This document shows, one piece after another, positions 37,537-46,484 of a stretch of DNA of 64,000 nt (the stretch's first letter is position 1; each line of letters starts with the position of its first letter). The notes beneath the pieces were generated by a model that searched no databases, was not told the origin of the DNA, and saw only the letters and a program-made list of their open reading frames with translations. Source of the DNA: Aquimarina algicola. Its GTDB lineage: Bacteria; Bacteroidota; Bacteroidia; Flavobacteriales; Flavobacteriaceae. Where the stretch lies: NCBI RefSeq assembly GCF_006443095.1, contig NZ_VFWZ01000005.1, positions 310,001 through 374,000 on the forward strand, in the 5' to 3' direction. The translations under genes and the position numbers were made by a program.

Positions 37537-37875
37537 TTAATTTATAGCTTCGCTACCTGTTTCTTCTGTTCGTATTCTATACGTTTCTTCAATATTAGAA
37601 ACAAAAATTTTACCATCTCCTACATCTCCTGTTTTTGCAGCATCGATAATAGCTTGTATGGTTCTTTCTTCAAATTCATCAGATACTACAATAGACAGGT
37701 ATCTTCTTTGTATATCTGATGTGCTATAAGAAATTCCTCGATATACATTTCCTTTTTTTTCATTACCAACTCCTGTAACATCCCAGTATGTAAAAAAATT
37801 TACTTCTATATTGTGTAATGCTTCTTTTACATCTTTAAATTTAGATTTGCGTATAATAGCTTCAATTTTTTTCAT
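37537..37875 (-). CDS. PII-family nitrogen regulator
   Basis: This trimeric signalling protein of 112 residues is related to GlnB/GlnK. It has the strand opening MKKIEAIIRKSKFKDVKEAL, a T-loop region with KKGNVYRGISYSTSD (the Tyr in GISY aligns with the uridylylated Tyr), the B-loop AAKTGDVGDGKIFVS that binds ATP/ADP, and a C-terminal YRIRTEETGSEAI. PII proteins sense 2-oxoglutarate and adenylate state and bind target transporters or enzymes. No amtB or glnA is near; instead the gene follows crcB by 27 bases, within an SRPBCC-crcB-PII operon. That arrangement is unusual and suggests a PII-like control of a channel. Confidence 0.92.
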   Translation of the reverse strand: MKKIEAIIRKSKFKDVKEALHNIEVNFFTYWDVTGVGNEKKGNVYRGISYSTSDIQRRYLSIVVSDEFEERTIQAIIDAAKTGDVGDGKIFVSNIEETYRIRTEETGSEAIN

Positions 37876-37902
37876 AGATAGTTACATTTATTTTATGTAT
37901 TT

Positions 37903-38268
37903 CTAGAGCTTATTAGAAATAAACACTCCTAAAAATACAAAAAGAAGTCCAATTGTAAATGAACCAATAGAGTAGATAAAAAAGTTTAAAATATCCCCTG
38001 ATTTCAAAAATGTATGATTTTCATAAGCAAATGTAGAAAATGTCGTAAACCCTCCGCAGAAACCAGTGGCTAAAAAAGCGACAGTATTTTGAGAGAGTGT
38101 ATTGTTTTTGAGAGAGATTCCTAAAATTATACCAATAAAAAGAGAACCAAGAATATTAGCCGTAAAAGTTCCGTATGGTATAGAAGAGGTATTGAGATAT
38201 TTACTTATTATGTATCTGGCAACACTACCAGCGCCCCCTCCTACAAATACCAAAAACAGTTGTTTCAT
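37903..38268 (-). CDS. crcB: Fluoride exporter CrcB/Fluc
   Basis: This 121-residue, four-helix membrane protein belongs to the CrcB/Fluc fluoride channel family, which exports F- and protects enzymes from fluoride. Family motifs are present: GGGAGSVARYIIS, YGTFTANILGSLFIG (with the conserved Asn) and TGFCGGFTTFSTFAYEN (with the Phe residues lining the pore). It functions as a dual-topology dimer. The gene is between an SRPBCC protein (22 bases upstream) and a PII protein (27 bases downstream). No fluoride riboswitch was recognised upstream. Confidence 0.92.
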   Translation of the reverse strand: MKQLFLVFVGGGAGSVARYIISKYLNTSSIPYGTFTANILGSLFIGIILGISLKNNTLSQNTVAFLATGFCGGFTTFSTFAYENHTFLKSGDILNFFIYSIGSFTIGLLFVFLGVFISNKL

Positions 38269-38290
38269 TTAGATTGAAATTATATAGCTG

Positions 38291-39325
38291 TTATTTGATT
38301 GGGATATAAATTTCTGTAATCCATTCTGCCGGATTTGGGTTAGATTTTCCATCTGTAATATATACTTCAAAGCCTGGCGAATCTATGTTAGGTTCCAAAT
38401 TGTTTTCTGAGATATATTTATATGTATTTTCCCAAGCTTCTTTCAGATTAGTGTGATGACCTTTTACAATAGTTTTTACTACTTTTTGTGAAGGAAGAAC
38501 ATCACAAAGTACAGTATTCTCTTTAGGAGTTTCTACTTTGTCTTGTGTAGGGACTGCTACAGAAAAAATTGAGGTTCCTAACTCTTCATTATATTCATTA
38601 TACAATACAAAAGGAGTTCCTGTTTGAGGTAAACTATTTTGATCCATGTAGGTAGTAACTACTGGTAACATTTGTGTAATTTTTTCAGGTATCTCAGGTA
38701 TCGAAGAAGTTGTTGCACTATACATATAGAATCCACCTTTGTGTTCGGTCACGCCTTCTATTTTGATAGTATATTTTTTCATTTCTTCGTTTACAAAAGC
38801 TTCAATTTTTTCAAGACCTCTTGCGTACATAGGTTTCACCATTTGTGATAATGTACTGTCTTGAGTAGCCCAAAATGCTTTTTCCATAAAAGATTGCTCG
38901 CCCTTCATACCCCACGTTACTTTTGTTTTTTTGGCATCAATTTTTTCAAATTTCCAATATACATCACTAAAACTTTCACCCATAGGGGAGATGATAGTCA
39001 TTTTTTGATCAATACTTTTGTTTTTAGCAACTTTTTCGGTGAGCATTTTACCATCGCCCTGTATCTCACTAGTCCATGAATATGAGGCACCTCTACCACT
39101 GGTTAGCGTAGCATATTGCAATTGTAAGTCATCTGATTCATCCATCCATGGACCCCATTTCTCCCATGTTTTATATTCGTTTATAGTACTAAAAACAAGT
39201 TTATCGGGGGCATTTATTATTTTACTTTCTTCTATCTGATATGCACCATCAATAGTAGAAACATAAACAGCTCCTGCGATAATAGCAATCAATAACAGAA
39301 AAAACAGATATTTAACTATTTTCAT
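38291..39325 (-). CDS. SRPBCC plus GyrI-like effector-binding protein
   Basis: The protein has 344 residues. An N-terminal membrane anchor (about 5-27, YLFFLLLIAIIAGAVYVST) precedes a SRPBCC/polyketide-cyclase-like domain (about 35-180: KIINAPDKLVFSTINEYKTW, WTSEIQGDGKML, a WKFEKIDAKKTKVTWGM strand), then a GyrI-like small-molecule-binding domain (about 185-344, with GFEVYITDGKSNPNPAEW). This fused pair occurs in flavobacteria as a membrane-linked sensor of unknown ligand. It leads the crcB-PII operon, so it may take part in the same function. Confidence 0.8.
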   Translation of the reverse strand: MKIVKYLFFLLLIAIIAGAVYVSTIDGAYQIEESKIINAPDKLVFSTINEYKTWEKWGPWMDESDDLQLQYATLTSGRGASYSWTSEIQGDGKMLTEKVAKNKSIDQKMTIISPMGESFSDVYWKFEKIDAKKTKVTWGMKGEQSFMEKAFWATQDSTLSQMVKPMYARGLEKIEAFVNEEMKKYTIKIEGVTEHKGGFYMYSATTSSIPEIPEKITQMLPVVTTYMDQNSLPQTGTPFVLYNEYNEELGTSIFSVAVPTQDKVETPKENTVLCDVLPSQKVVKTIVKGHHTNLKEAWENTYKYISENNLEPNIDSPGFEVYITDGKSNPNPAEWITEIYIPIK

Positions 39326-39366
39326 GGTAGTTAATTTTGAATGTTTGATTAGCTAATATAATCAAT

Positions 39367-39395
39367 TTTGGCATCCTTTTATTTTGTTACATTTG
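39367..39395 (+). promoter_or_regulatory. Promoter of the dipeptidyl peptidase III gene
   Basis: A -33 TTTG (39367-39370), a 17-base spacer and -7 TACATTTG (39388-39395) lie just before the ATG at 39418. Both the elements and the spacing fit the Bacteroidota consensus. Confidence 0.65.
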
Positions 39396-39417
39396 TCAAA
39401 ACTATAAATTAAGATAA

Positions 39418-41469
39418 ATGAAGTTAAATAAAGTATTGTTTTTTATGGCTGTTGCAGGAATGGCAATAGCATGTAAAAATGATCCAAAGGTTACTGAACA
39501 AGTTGATCAACAAGAAGAACAGAAACCTGTAGAAACAGAAAAGTTTGATCATACTGTAGAGCAATTTGCTGATCTTAAAATATTAAGATATCAAATCCCC
39601 GGATGGGATAACCTTACGCTAAAAGAGCAGAAACTAGTATACTATCTTACACAAGCAGGATTAAGTGGTAGAGATATTATGTGGGATCAAAATTATCGTC
39701 ACAATTTAACGATAAGAAAAACTCTTGAGAAAGTTTATACTTCATATAATGGCGATAAAAATACAAACGACTGGAAAGCTTTTGAAACGTATCTAAAACG
39801 AGTGTGGTTTTCTAATGGAATTCACCACCATTATAGTAATGATAAAATCAAGGCAGAATTTAGTAAGGAGTATTTTGATTCACTTTTAAAGGATACCCAG
39901 ACAGAGATTTCTCAAGAAGCAAAAGAAGTAATTTTTAATGATCAGGATATTAAAAAGGTAAATCAAGCAAAAGGCATTGATAATGTTGCCCTATCTGCAG
40001 TTAACTTCTATGGTCCCGGAGTTACAAATGAAGATGTAACTACATTTTATGGAAAAATGAAATCTCCAAATACTGATAAACCGTTATCGTTTGGATTGAA
40101 CTCTCAATTAGTAAAAGAAAATGGAGAATTAAAAGAAAGAGTCTACAAATCCGGAGGGCTTTATGGAGCGGCAATCGATGAAATTATAAAATGGTTAGAA
40201 AAAGCAAAAGATGTTGCAGAAAATAAAGCACAAGGAGATGCTTTAGGTTTACTTATAGAATATTACAAAACAGGGGATTTGCAAACCTGGGATGATTATA
40301 ATGTAGCATGGACTGCTGCTACAGAAGGAAACATAGATTACATCAACAGTTTTATCGAAGTGTATAACGACCCATTAGGATATAGAGGATCTTATGAAAC
40401 CATTGTACAAATCAAAGATTTTGATATGTCAAAAAAAATGGCTGTACTTTCAGAAAATGCACAATGGTTCGAAGATAATTCACCACTTATGGATGAGCAT
40501 AAAAAAGATAGTGTAGTGGGAGTTACCTACAAAGTGGTTACTGTTGCAGGAGAAGCAGGAGACGCTTCGCCAAGTACTCCTATTGGAGTAAATCTTCCTA
40601 ATGCAAACTGGATCAGAGCTGCTGTGGGGTCTAAATCTGTTTCTTTAGGAAACATTATTAATGCATATAATAATGCAGGTGGATCAGGTAGATTAAAAGA
40701 ATTTGTTCATGACGATGAAGAATTTGAATTAGAAGAAAAATATGGGCAACTAGCAGACAAATTGCATACAGCATTGCATGAAGTAATTGGTCATGCTTCT
40801 GGACAACTAAATCCAGGTGTAGGAGAAACCAAAGAAACGTTGAAAAATTATGCTTCTACTATGGAAGAAGGACGTGCTGATTTGGTAGGATTATACTACT
40901 TGATGGATCCAAAATTACAAGAATTAGGATTAGTAGAAGATTGGGAAAAAGTAGGTAAAGCTGCTTATGATGGATATATCAGAAACGGATTGATGACTCA
41001 ATTAATTCGTCTAAATCTTGGTGATGATGTTGAAGAAGCTCATATGAGAAATAGGCAATGGGTAAGTGCTTGGGCTTTTGAGCAAGGAAAAAAAGATAAC
41101 GTAATAGAAAAAGTAACCAAAGAGGGTAAAACTTATTATAATATAAATGATTATACAAAATTACGTGAAATATTTGGTCGTTTATTGCGAGAAACACAAC
41201 GCATCAAATCTGAAGGAGATTATAAAGCTGCCGAAGCTTTAGTAGAAGGATACGGAGTAAAAGTTGACCAAGCAGTACATGCAGAAGTTCTAAAACGTAA
41301 TGAACAATTTACATCAGCTCCTTATAGCGGTTTTGTAAACCCTGTTTTGGTTCCTGAAATGGATGCCAACGGAGAAATTACTAAAATAGAAGTGACGCAA
41401 CCTAAAGATTTTGTTACTCAAATGCTAGAGTATAGCAAGAATTACAATTTCTTACCAGAGGTAAATTAA
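39418..41469 (+). CDS. Dipeptidyl peptidase III (M49), lipoprotein
   Basis: This zinc metallopeptidase removes dipeptides from the N-terminus of peptides. The 683-residue protein has a lipoprotein signal (lipobox IAC, Cys19). The family signature HEVIGH (His454, Glu455, His459) supplies two zinc ligands and the catalytic Glu. EEGRAD (483-488) supplies the third ligand Glu and corresponds to EECRAD in eukaryotic enzymes. Substrate-cleft motifs such as NFYGPGVTNEDVT also fit. Bacteroidota forms lack the long N-terminal segment of human DPP3. It probably acts at the periplasmic face of a membrane. A promoter with good spacing precedes it and a terminator follows. Confidence 0.93.
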   Translation: MKLNKVLFFMAVAGMAIACKNDPKVTEQVDQQEEQKPVETEKFDHTVEQFADLKILRYQIPGWDNLTLKEQKLVYYLTQAGLSGRDIMWDQNYRHNLTIRKTLEKVYTSYNGDKNTNDWKAFETYLKRVWFSNGIHHHYSNDKIKAEFSKEYFDSLLKDTQTEISQEAKEVIFNDQDIKKVNQAKGIDNVALSAVNFYGPGVTNEDVTTFYGKMKSPNTDKPLSFGLNSQLVKENGELKERVYKSGGLYGAAIDEIIKWLEKAKDVAENKAQGDALGLLIEYYKTGDLQTWDDYNVAWTAATEGNIDYINSFIEVYNDPLGYRGSYETIVQIKDFDMSKKMAVLSENAQWFEDNSPLMDEHKKDSVVGVTYKVVTVAGEAGDASPSTPIGVNLPNANWIRAAVGSKSVSLGNIINAYNNAGGSGRLKEFVHDDEEFELEEKYGQLADKLHTALHEVIGHASGQLNPGVGETKETLKNYASTMEEGRADLVGLYYLMDPKLQELGLVEDWEKVGKAAYDGYIRNGLMTQLIRLNLGDDVEEAHMRNRQWVSAWAFEQGKKDNVIEKVTKEGKTYYNINDYTKLREIFGRLLRETQRIKSEGDYKAAEALVEGYGVKVDQAVHAEVLKRNEQFTSAPYSGFVNPVLVPEMDANGEITKIEVTQPKDFVTQMLEYSKNYNFLPEVN

Positions 41470-41491
41470 GAAGTATAAAATAAATATTCAT

Positions 41492-41527
41492 AAACACCAT
41501 TTCTTTAATAAGGAATGGTGTTTTTAT
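41492..41527 (+). terminator. Rho-independent terminator
   Basis: The stem AAACACCATTTC / GGAATGGTGTTT is followed by TTTTATTTAT. It closes the dipeptidyl peptidase III transcript about 25 bases after the stop. Confidence 0.8.
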
Positions 41528-41562
41528 TTATAATAGTGTAGCTTACAAGAAAGAAATATATT

Positions 41563-41754
41563 CTACTCCGGTTGTAAATAGACTTTTAAAGCGAATAATA
41601 TAACTATAAAAATAATAAACCCAAGTAAAATAAAAAGACTGCCACGGTAATACTTGCGATGTAAGACAATGTCTTTGCGATAACTAAAAATCATTAAAAG
41701 TATAAAAGCTACTACAAAGAACCCTGCAAATATCAACTGACCTTGACTAAACAT
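41563..41754 (-). CDS. Small two-helix membrane protein
   Basis: The protein has 63 residues with two hydrophobic helices (about 5-24, LIFAGFFVVAFILLMIF; and about 38-58, LFILLGFIIFIVILFALKVY) joined by a short basic loop (YRKDIVLHRKYY). Homologues of this size and layout are common in flavobacteria, but no function is known. It starts at ATG 41754, 40 bases away from the divergent pyrophosphatase gene. Confidence 0.65.
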   Translation of the reverse strand: MFSQGQLIFAGFFVVAFILLMIFSYRKDIVLHRKYYRGSLFILLGFIIFIVILFALKVYLQPE

Positions 41755-41797
41755 AAATTGCTATTTTTACTGCAAAGATAACTTATAAAAAATATTG

Positions 41798-42184
41798 ATG
41801 AAAGACAAAATTGCCGCCGTACAAGAATTTCATACAGCTTTTAAGCTTGGTTATAAAAATGAACCTGTAGCAGATTTAGGAGAAGCAAAAAACACATTGC
41901 GATTCAATCTGATGAAAGAAGAAAACGAAGAATATTTTGAAGCTGCACAAAATAATGACCTTGTTGAGGTAGCTGATGCGTTAGGCGATATGCTATACAT
42001 TTTATGTGGTACTATCATCGAGCATGGAATGCAACACAAAATTGAAGAAGTATTCAATGAAATTCAGCGTAGTAATATGAGTAAACTTGGTGATGATGGT
42101 CAACCGATCTATCGAGAAGATGGCAAAGTACTTAAAGGCCCTAATTATTTTAAACCAAATATTAAAGAAATACTAGACAAGTAA
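41798..42184 (+). CDS. MazG-like nucleotide pyrophosphohydrolase
   Basis: The protein has 128 residues (ATG 41798; the TTG three bases upstream only adds one Met). It is an all-alpha NTP pyrophosphatase with the family metal-binding pattern EENEEYFEA (about 38-46) and EVADALGDMLYIL (about 56-70), whose acidic residues chelate Mg. Homologues hydrolyse NTPs or phosphoribosyl-ATP, and this group resembles PRA-PH-like and HisE/MazG-related housekeeping enzymes. A terminator follows immediately and separates it from the convergent ilvE. Confidence 0.82.
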   Translation: MKDKIAAVQEFHTAFKLGYKNEPVADLGEAKNTLRFNLMKEENEEYFEAAQNNDLVEVADALGDMLYILCGTIIEHGMQHKIEEVFNEIQRSNMSKLGDDGQPIYREDGKVLKGPNYFKPNIKEILDK

Positions 42185-42189
42185 ATAGT

Positions 42190-42226
42190 CAAAACCCCAA
42201 AAGATATTCTTCTGGGGTTTTGTTTA
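42190..42226. terminator. Bidirectional rho-independent terminator
   Basis: The arms CAAAACCCCA (42190-42199) and TGGGGTTTTG (42213-42222) form a perfect 10-bp stem with A and T tracts. It lies between the convergent pyrophosphatase and ilvE genes. Confidence 0.85.
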
Positions 42227-42237
42227 TATTGTAATAA

Positions 42238-43305
42238 TTATATTTTATAACGCCATCCAAAAGAATCCTCAGCTTTATTATATTGTATATCCATCAAGGC
42301 ACTTTTAAAGTGAGAAGCATAAGAATTATCCTGTTTTTCTAATTCATAATGTTCACCTTTATATCCAAAAGCTTTTACAGGGCTTACTACTGCAGCAGTA
42401 CCTGCTCCAAAAATTTCTTTAAGGCTTCCATTTTTGACAGCCTCTACAATTTCTGAAACTTTTATAGGCCTTACTTCAACCTTAATTCCTTGTTTTTCCG
42501 CTAAAGCTATTAGACTTTTTCTTGTAACTCCATCTAGAATTCGATCGCTAATAGGTGCAGTAAGTAAAGTATCATTAATTCTAAAAAACACATTCATAGT
42601 ACCTGCTTCCTCAACATATTCATGAGCATTAGAATCGGTCCATATGATCTGTTGATATCCTTGATCTTTAGCTAATTTTGTTGGGTAAAATTGCCCCGCA
42701 TAATTCCCCGCAGCTTTTGCATATCCAAAACCACCACTTGCAGAACGACTAAATTTTTCTGCTACCAAAACGCTAACATCTCCACTATAGTAGGATTGCG
42801 CAGGCGAACAAATAATCATAAATTTATATTCATTAGCTTCAGAAGCTGAAACACTAGCTTGTGTAGCAATTACAAAAGGTCTTATGTACAAAGAGTTTCC
42901 TACACCGGGTTTGATCCATGCATCTTCTAGTTTTAGCAAAGTATTTAATCCTTCAAAAAAATAGTCTTCTGGAAATTCTGGAATTGCTAAACGTTCTGAT
43001 GATTTATTAATACGCTTAAAGTTTTCATCAGGTCTAAATAAATAAGTGTCTCCATGATCATCTTTGTACGCCTTCATACCTTCAAAAACAGCCTGTCCAT
43101 AATGAAAAACTCGTGCAGAAGGATCTAATGTAAGAGGACCGTAAGGAACTATTTTGGGAGTTTGCCATGCTCCGTTTTTATAATCGCAAACAAACATATG
43201 ATCAGTAAAAACACTTCCAAAGTTAAGGTTGTCAAAATCTACCTGATCAATTTTAGAAGTACTTACTTTATTAATTTCTAATAATCCTGATATCGTGTTT
43301 TTCAT
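42238..43305 (-). CDS. ilvE: Branched-chain amino acid aminotransferase
   Basis: IlvE transfers amino groups between glutamate and the branched-chain 2-oxoacids, in both synthesis and breakdown of Leu, Ile and Val. The 355-residue protein is a PLP-dependent class IV aminotransferase. It has LDPSARVFHYGQAVFEGMKAY at the substrate end, the PLP-binding Lys in GYAKAAGNYAG (Lys197), and EYVEEAGTMNVFF and DGVTRKSLIALAE. Length and motif order fit the bacterial subfamily with a long N-terminus. The gene stands alone; a terminator lies just beyond its stop. Confidence 0.95.
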   Translation of the reverse strand: MKNTISGLLEINKVSTSKIDQVDFDNLNFGSVFTDHMFVCDYKNGAWQTPKIVPYGPLTLDPSARVFHYGQAVFEGMKAYKDDHGDTYLFRPDENFKRINKSSERLAIPEFPEDYFFEGLNTLLKLEDAWIKPGVGNSLYIRPFVIATQASVSASEANEYKFMIICSPAQSYYSGDVSVLVAEKFSRSASGGFGYAKAAGNYAGQFYPTKLAKDQGYQQIIWTDSNAHEYVEEAGTMNVFFRINDTLLTAPISDRILDGVTRKSLIALAEKQGIKVEVRPIKVSEIVEAVKNGSLKEIFGAGTAAVVSPVKAFGYKGEHYELEKQDNSYASHFKSALMDIQYNKAEDSFGWRYKI

Positions 43306-43482
43306 TCTTTTTGTTTTTAATAAGGCAAGAATGGTAAAATTATTCTTTGTCTTAGCGTATTAAACTCTTTAATAGCGATATGTGTAGTCTTTTTGCTATT
43401 AGACCACAAAAATACTTTTTTCTTACAAAATAAGAATTCTAAAATTGCTTAATTTTACAGAACTTGATGATAATAAGGGATT

Positions 43483-43989
43483 ATGAAAAAAAATGTATTT
43501 TTTATTGCGGTTTTAGTAACGATAATGAGTTGTAATATGGCAACTAAAAAACAAAACTCGTTTTCTATAACAGATCCTTCAAAAAATGAATATAAAAGTT
43601 TTGGAGAAGGGGTTTCTGCAAGTGAAATCTTGTACCATAATAATATGATGGATACATATCAGAATTTGAAAGAGGGAGATACTGTTAATATAGCTTTTTC
43701 GAGTACTGTCAATAACGTTTGTCAGGTAAAAGGGTGTTGGATGAAAATTGCGCTAACCAAAGAAAAAGAAGCGATGATCAAATTCAAAGATTACGGCTTT
43801 TTTATGCCAAAAGATATCAAAAACGATACTGTAATTGTACAAGGTAAGGCTTTTGTAAATGAGGTTTCGGTTGAAGAGCAAAAGCATTATGCAAAAGACG
43901 CGGGAAAAACCGAAGAAGAGATAGCAGCAATAGTAAGTCCTAAAAAAACATATTCTTTTATAGCAGATGGTGTTTTAATAAAAGAATAA
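43483..43989 (+). CDS. DUF4920 lipoprotein
   Basis: The product has 168 residues with a lipoprotein signal (MKKNVFFIAVLVTIMSC, lipobox MSC). It matches DUF4920: YKSFGEGVSASEILYHNN at the start of the mature domain, then TVNNVCQVKGCWMKI with the conserved C-x-x-x-x-C-W pattern, suggesting a redox or metal-linked role. It ends in a beta strand SFIADGVLIKE. The function is unknown. The mnmD gene begins 6 bases after its stop, implying co-transcription. Confidence 0.88.
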   Translation: MKKNVFFIAVLVTIMSCNMATKKQNSFSITDPSKNEYKSFGEGVSASEILYHNNMMDTYQNLKEGDTVNIAFSSTVNNVCQVKGCWMKIALTKEKEAMIKFKDYGFFMPKDIKNDTVIVQGKAFVNEVSVEEQKHYAKDAGKTEEEIAAIVSPKKTYSFIADGVLIKE

Positions 43990-43995
43990 TACTAG

Positions 43996-44667
43996 ATGAA
44001 AAGAGAGATTATTACTACAGGAGATGGTTCTATGACCATACATCTACCCGAGTTAAATGAACAATATCACTCCAAGCATGGTGCTATTAACGAAGCTAAT
44101 CATGTTTTTATTACGAATGGATTGCATCATATTTTAGAAAATAAGAGAAAAGACCCTATTGATATTCTTGAAATAGGATTTGGGACTGGTTTAAACGCTT
44201 TTATTACTTATATTGAATCAAAAAAGATAAATCAAATTATTAATTATGTTGGTGTTGAGGCATACCCTGTTTCTATAGAAGAAGCCAAATTGATGAATTA
44301 TCCTGTAACGTTGAATGCAGAAAACATAAAACATGTGTTTGAACAATTACATCAAGTAGATTGGGAGATAAGTAATAAGATTTCTAATTTTTTTTCAATA
44401 ACTAAAAAGAAACAATTTTTTTCAGAGATAAATGATAAAGATAGTTTTGAGCTTATATATTTTGATGCATTTGGAGCAAGAGTACAACCGGAACTGTGGA
44501 CAGTTTCAATTTTTGAACGCATGTATAATGCTCTAAAACCTAATGGCGTTTTGGTTACGTATTCTGCAAAAGGAAGTGTAAGACGTGCAATGCAAGAGGT
44601 CGGTTTTACTGTAGAAAGGTTACCGGGACCACCTGGCAAAAGAGAAATGTTGAGAGCAACAAAATGA
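43996..44667 (+). CDS. mnmD: tRNA 5-methylaminomethyl-2-thiouridine methyltransferase MnmD
   Basis: The protein has 223 residues and completes the mnm5s2U34 wobble modification in tRNAs for Lys, Glu and Gln. It is the stand-alone form of the MnmC2 methyltransferase domain (DUF752). SAM-binding features are ILEIGFGTGLNAF and an aromatic FDAFGARVQPELW, and the C-terminus TYSAKGSVRRAMQEVGFTV closes the Rossmann fold. There is no FAD domain, as expected for MnmD. It lies 6 bases after the DUF4920 gene, so their expression is probably linked. Confidence 0.92.
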   Translation: MKREIITTGDGSMTIHLPELNEQYHSKHGAINEANHVFITNGLHHILENKRKDPIDILEIGFGTGLNAFITYIESKKINQIINYVGVEAYPVSIEEAKLMNYPVTLNAENIKHVFEQLHQVDWEISNKISNFFSITKKKQFFSEINDKDSFELIYFDAFGARVQPELWTVSIFERMYNALKPNGVLVTYSAKGSVRRAMQEVGFTVERLPGPPGKREMLRATK

Positions 44668-44844
44668 TTGAATATCTATATTTTTAATGATATTTATATA
44701 GTCAACGACTGTTAAACCTGTAATAAAGAGGTAGGTTTTGTTATATAGTGACAGTACTTTATTGTATTTTTTCGAAATCAAAACTATATCTGAGATAGAT
44801 ATGTAATGAATAATTGTTTTGAGTTTAATTATAAATAAAAACTT

Positions 44845-45747
44845 GTGAAAGTCCTAATTACCGGAGCCACAGGCCTTATAGGTCAAGAGATTGTTTCTTT
44901 ATGTCATAAATCTAATATTTATGTGAATTATCTTACCACTAGTAAAAGCAAAATAGTTTCTTCTGATCAATATCAAGGATATCATTGGGATCCTAAAAAA
45001 GGTATAATAGACAAGAATTGTTTTATTGATGTAGAAGTTATAATTCACCTGGTTGGAGCTACTGTAGCAAAAAGATGGACACCTTCTTACAAAAGAGAAA
45101 TTTTAGACAGTAGAACAATTACAACAACTCTTCTTTTTGAAACGCTAAAAAACAATAAGCATTCTGTTCGTCATATTATTTCAGCAAGTGCTATAGGGAT
45201 ATATCCTGATTCTTTTCAAAATTATTATATGGAGGATTCAGAAGAAAGAGACCAAGGCTTCTTAGGACAAGTAGTATCAAAATGGGAATCCGGAGTCAAT
45301 ACATTTGAAAATCTTGATATTGATGTAAGTCTATTACGCATTGGGCTCGTATTGTCTCAAAAAGGAGGAGCATTCCCTAAAATTGCAAAACCAATTAAGT
45401 TAGGTTTAGGAGCTTGTTTTGGAAATGGTAAACAATGGCAAAGCTGGATTCATGTAAACGATCTTGCAAATATGTTTCTATGGGTTGCCAAAGAAGGGCA
45501 TATAGGCATATTCAATGCTGTTGCACCGAATCCCGTTTCGAATAAAAAAATGACTTCTATCATCGCAAAAAAAATGAATAAAAAAATACTTCTTCCGGGG
45601 ATTCCTCGTTTTATGATGCGATTAATTTTGGGAGAAATGCATATGCTACTTTTTTCTAGCCAAAGGGTTTGCTGTGATAAGATTTCAAAATCAGGTTTCG
45701 AGTTTGAATATGATAACATAAATTTGGCTGTAGATGACCTTGTATAA
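44845..45747 (+). CDS. TIGR01777 family sugar-epimerase-like protein
   Basis: The protein has 300 residues, starts with GTG at 44845 and belongs to the extended SDR group annotated as TIGR01777 (YfcH-like). The opening VLITGATGLIGQEIVSLC is a Rossmann nucleotide-binding motif. HIISASAIGIYPD and the Lys-containing SKWESGVNTFE segment sit where the SDR active site would be, and the C-terminal portion matches DUF1731 (FMMRLILGEMHMLLFSSQRV). The substrate is unknown; family members have been linked to cell division and chloroplast envelope functions. It is convergent with the YceI gene. Confidence 0.85.
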   Translation: MKVLITGATGLIGQEIVSLCHKSNIYVNYLTTSKSKIVSSDQYQGYHWDPKKGIIDKNCFIDVEVIIHLVGATVAKRWTPSYKREILDSRTITTTLLFETLKNNKHSVRHIISASAIGIYPDSFQNYYMEDSEERDQGFLGQVVSKWESGVNTFENLDIDVSLLRIGLVLSQKGGAFPKIAKPIKLGLGACFGNGKQWQSWIHVNDLANMFLWVAKEGHIGIFNAVAPNPVSNKKMTSIIAKKMNKKILLPGIPRFMMRLILGEMHMLLFSSQRVCCDKISKSGFEFEYDNINLAVDDLV

Positions 45748-45785
45748 AAATAAAAACCGATACCTCAAATAAAAAGATATCGGTT
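45740..45785 (-). terminator. Rho-independent terminator of the yceI-like gene
   Basis: An 8-bp stem (AACCGATA at 45755-45762, TATCGGTT at 45778-45785) has a long T-rich tract on the minus-strand side (TTTTTATTTTTATA), so it ends the YceI transcript. It could also serve the TIGR01777 gene weakly. Confidence 0.7.
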
Positions 45786-45809
45786 ATTGCTAAACTTTAT
45801 TTTTAACAA

Positions 45810-46484
45810 TTAAGCCTTATTAGCTTTAATAGAAATTTTTAATTCAATATCATCATTAATAAATTTATCTCCTAAGTTTTCAAAAACTGATTTAGAAGCA
45901 TAATTTACTCCCCACTCTGTACGGTTAATTGTAAAAGACTCTGTTGTTAATATCATTACATCACCTTCTATAGCGGTTGTAGCAGGAAAAGAAATATTCT
46001 TTTTAATTCCTTTAATTGTAAGATTACCATCGATAAATGTTTTTCCTTCTTTTTCGCTTACACTGGTAACTTCAAAAGAAGCAGTAGGATATTTGGCAAC
46101 ATTAAAGAAATGATCTTCTTTTCCTTCTCCTTCTCCCTTAAGGTGAGCTTCTAGACTAGCTTTTTGGTCACCTTCTAAGTCTGTTACCTCGATAGAGGTC
46201 ATATCTACCTCAAAAGTTGCACTTTCTATATTTCCTTCTAAAGTTTTTACACTACCACTAGCAATTTTGATAGTACCTGTGTGATTCTCTGTAGGTTTTG
46301 AACCAATCCAGTCCAATGTACTTGATGCAGGATCTACATTAAAAGTAATAGCTGTAACAGGTGCTTTCTTTACTTCTTCAGCAGCTCCGGCTTCAGTTTC
46401 ATTTTGTTTTTCCCCTTTACAAGAATATAAAGCCGTACAAACAATGGCTACAGCAATACAGATATTAATAAATCTTAGTTTCAT
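45810..46484 (-). CDS. YceI family lipoprotein
   Basis: The product has 224 residues with a lipoprotein signal (lipobox YSC, Cys22). The mature part (about 45-224) is a YceI-like lipid-binding beta-barrel: ITFNVDPASSTLDWIGSKPT, FEVDMTSIEVTDLEGDQKA, HLKGEGEGKEDHFFNVAKYP, ASFEVTSVSEKEGKTFIDGN, then LTIKGIKKNISFP and FTINRTEWGVNYASKSV. YceI proteins bind isoprenoid or lipid-like molecules in the periplasm. A low-complexity Glu/Ala linker separates it from the anchor. It stands alone, divergent from grpE. Confidence 0.93.
   Translation of the reverse strand: MKLRFINICIAVAIVCTALYSCKGEKQNETEAGAAEEVKKAPVTAITFNVDPASSTLDWIGSKPTENHTGTIKIASGSVKTLEGNIESATFEVDMTSIEVTDLEGDQKASLEAHLKGEGEGKEDHFFNVAKYPTASFEVTSVSEKEGKTFIDGNLTIKGIKKNISFPATTAIEGDVMILTTESFTINRTEWGVNYASKSVFENLGDKFINDDIELKISIKANKA

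Noticed and set aside
37489..37719. 76-codon plus-strand frame opposite the PII gene
   Set aside because: It is cysteine- and aromatic-rich in a way typical of antisense translation of a conserved gene.
38240..38300. Fluoride riboswitch expected before crcB
   Set aside because: The gap before crcB is only 22 bases and none of the riboswitch core was seen; none was found before the operon either.
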